Below, piece by piece: positions 63,342 through 64,000 of a stretch of 64,000 bases of DNA. Under the pieces are notes generated by a model. It saw only the letters and a list, made by a program, of their open reading frames with translations. It was not told the DNA's origin and ran no database searches. Position 1 is the first letter of the stretch. Each line of letters opens with the position of its first letter. This DNA is from Syntrophobacterales bacterium. Lineage in GTDB: Bacteria > Desulfobacterota > Syntrophorhabdia > Syntrophorhabdales > Syntrophorhabdaceae. The stretch lies in contig JAISPL010000028.1 in NCBI GenBank assembly GCA_031274925.1, forward strand, positions 1-64,000, in the 5' to 3' direction. The position numbers and the translations under genes were made by a program.

Positions 63342-63981
63342 GAAAGTAAAAGACTATTTTACCAGGGCTGCAAAAGATTTCGACGACATATATGACAATA
63401 AGGGAGGGCTCATTACGAGGATCGCAAATGTGGTCTTCAGGAGAGGTATGCGAGAGCGTTTTGACCTTGCATTGGATCTTTGCGGTACGGGCGACCGAAC
63501 CGTTTTTGACATAGGGTGCGGAGCAGGGAGGTTTACCATCCCCCTTGCGGAACGGGGGATGAAGGTTACCGGGATTGACTATTCTCCGGAAATGATCCGC
63601 ATGGCTAATAACTATGTAAAAATGAAGAAGCAAGACGGGAAGCTTCTTCGGATCATCCATATCTGTGGCGATTTTATGAGCGGGTTCAATAAAAAGGAGA
63701 AGTTTGACGTAACCCTTGCCATGGGTGTTGTCGATTATATCAGGGACCCTGTCCCGTTCCTCAAGAAGATGAAAAATATCACCGCCGGCAGGATGATTGT
63801 TTCTTTCCCCTCAAAGTTTACCCCCCAAATGCCGATCAGAAGAATATGGCTTACGACAAAAGATTGTCCGGTCTTCTTCTATACCCGGTCACGAATCGTC
63901 GAGTTGTGCGCTGTCGCCAGGATCAATGAGTATGAAATAATTCCCATCAAGGCAGGTTATCTTGTCAAAGCGGAAGTATAG
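63328..63981 (+). CDS. Class I SAM-dependent methyltransferase
   Basis: 217 residues. TVFDIGCGAGRFTIPLAERG is motif I, GIDYSPEMIRMA the acidic loop, and FDVTLAMGVVDYIRDP the post-motif. The last part has IRRIWLTTKDCPVFFYTR. The fold is a generic small-molecule or lipid methyltransferase. It overlaps the deacetylase gene by 14 bases, suggesting a role with the same polysaccharide or lipid. The substrate cannot be told. Its stop lies 19 bases before the window end. Confidence 0.85.
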   Translation: MNEDKKVKDYFTRAAKDFDDIYDNKGGLITRIANVVFRRGMRERFDLALDLCGTGDRTVFDIGCGAGRFTIPLAERGMKVTGIDYSPEMIRMANNYVKMKKQDGKLLRIIHICGDFMSGFNKKEKFDVTLAMGVVDYIRDPVPFLKKMKNITAGRMIVSFPSKFTPQMPIRRIWLTTKDCPVFFYTRSRIVELCAVARINEYEIIPIKAGYLVKAEV

Positions 63982-64000
63982 TCACATTTTTAGGCACGGA

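Noticed and set aside
1-64000. CRISPR array or prophage
   Set aside because: No regularly spaced direct repeats of the 25-40 base type with spacers, and no integrase, capsid or tail genes, were seen.

Overview
The window looks like a chromosomal segment of a strictly anaerobic Gram-negative bacterium, most likely of the deltaproteobacterial (Desulfobacterota) type and possibly a Syntrophorhabdus-like syntroph. The outer-membrane genes lptF/lptG, pal and two lytic transglycosylases indicate a Gram-negative envelope. The anaerobic signature is a membrane HdrD/EMO-like iron-sulfur oxidoreductase, many small ferredoxins, a 2-oxoacid:ferredoxin oxidoreductase joined to NuoEFG-like genes, and radical-SAM and cobalamin genes. 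The taxonomic call is an inference from gene content; no 16S rRNA is present.

Layout. 1-9.5 kb: remnant transposases (IS1-like, IS3), a MATE exporter, an alanine-type aminotransferase, a HAD phosphatase, an HNH nuclease/unknown/rlmD run, hisS and a broken gene. 9.6-13 kb: a small lipoprotein, pal, a KamA-like radical SAM enzyme, pgsA and a lytic transglycosylase. 13-20 kb: rsmI (apparently frameshifted at its end and carrying a perfect 24-bp inverted repeat), a DUF1015/N6-methyltransferase/polyprenyl synthase operon, tRNA-Phe, a TPR-like anchor protein and a LysM-NlpC/P60 hydrolase. 20-31 kb: the EMO-like oxidoreductase, a ferredoxin, a small mechanosensitive-channel-like protein, a hydrolase/exonuclease/lptG/lptF run, a phosphodiesterase, tRNA-Thr, fructose-1,6-bisphosphatase and a periplasmic binding protein. 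31-38 kb: the cobUSC-type nucleotide-loop genes, a decayed IS5-family element with both ends visible, uppP, a thioesterase, a DNA glycosylase, purM and a GYD protein.

38-45.4 kb is the most distinctive block: delta, alpha and beta subunits of a 2-oxoacid oxidoreductase, a second beta paralogue after a 600-base gap, then NuoE-, NuoF- and truncated NuoG-like subunits. The arrangement suggests a ketoacid oxidase wired to NAD(H), possibly confurcating or bifurcating with ferredoxin. No gamma subunit is visible.

45.5-64 kb is mostly housekeeping: a RodZ-like protein, a fructose-6-phosphate aldolase/transaldolase, an unknown protein, folK, def-fmt, an MltD-like enzyme, a GNAT protein, a ferredoxin-pyrR-pyrB-pyrC operon, ruvCAB, a cold-shock protein, a cobA-hemD fusion, an FmdB-like zinc ribbon with an unlisted 51-residue partner, a polysaccharide deacetylase and a methyltransferase. 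Overlapping start/stop codons (ATGA, GTGA, TGATG) mark tight operons. Two 95-99 base repeats ending in the same GC hairpin, 21 kb apart, look like relic IS200/IS605-type ends. No CRISPR array, prophage or complete active insertion sequence was seen.
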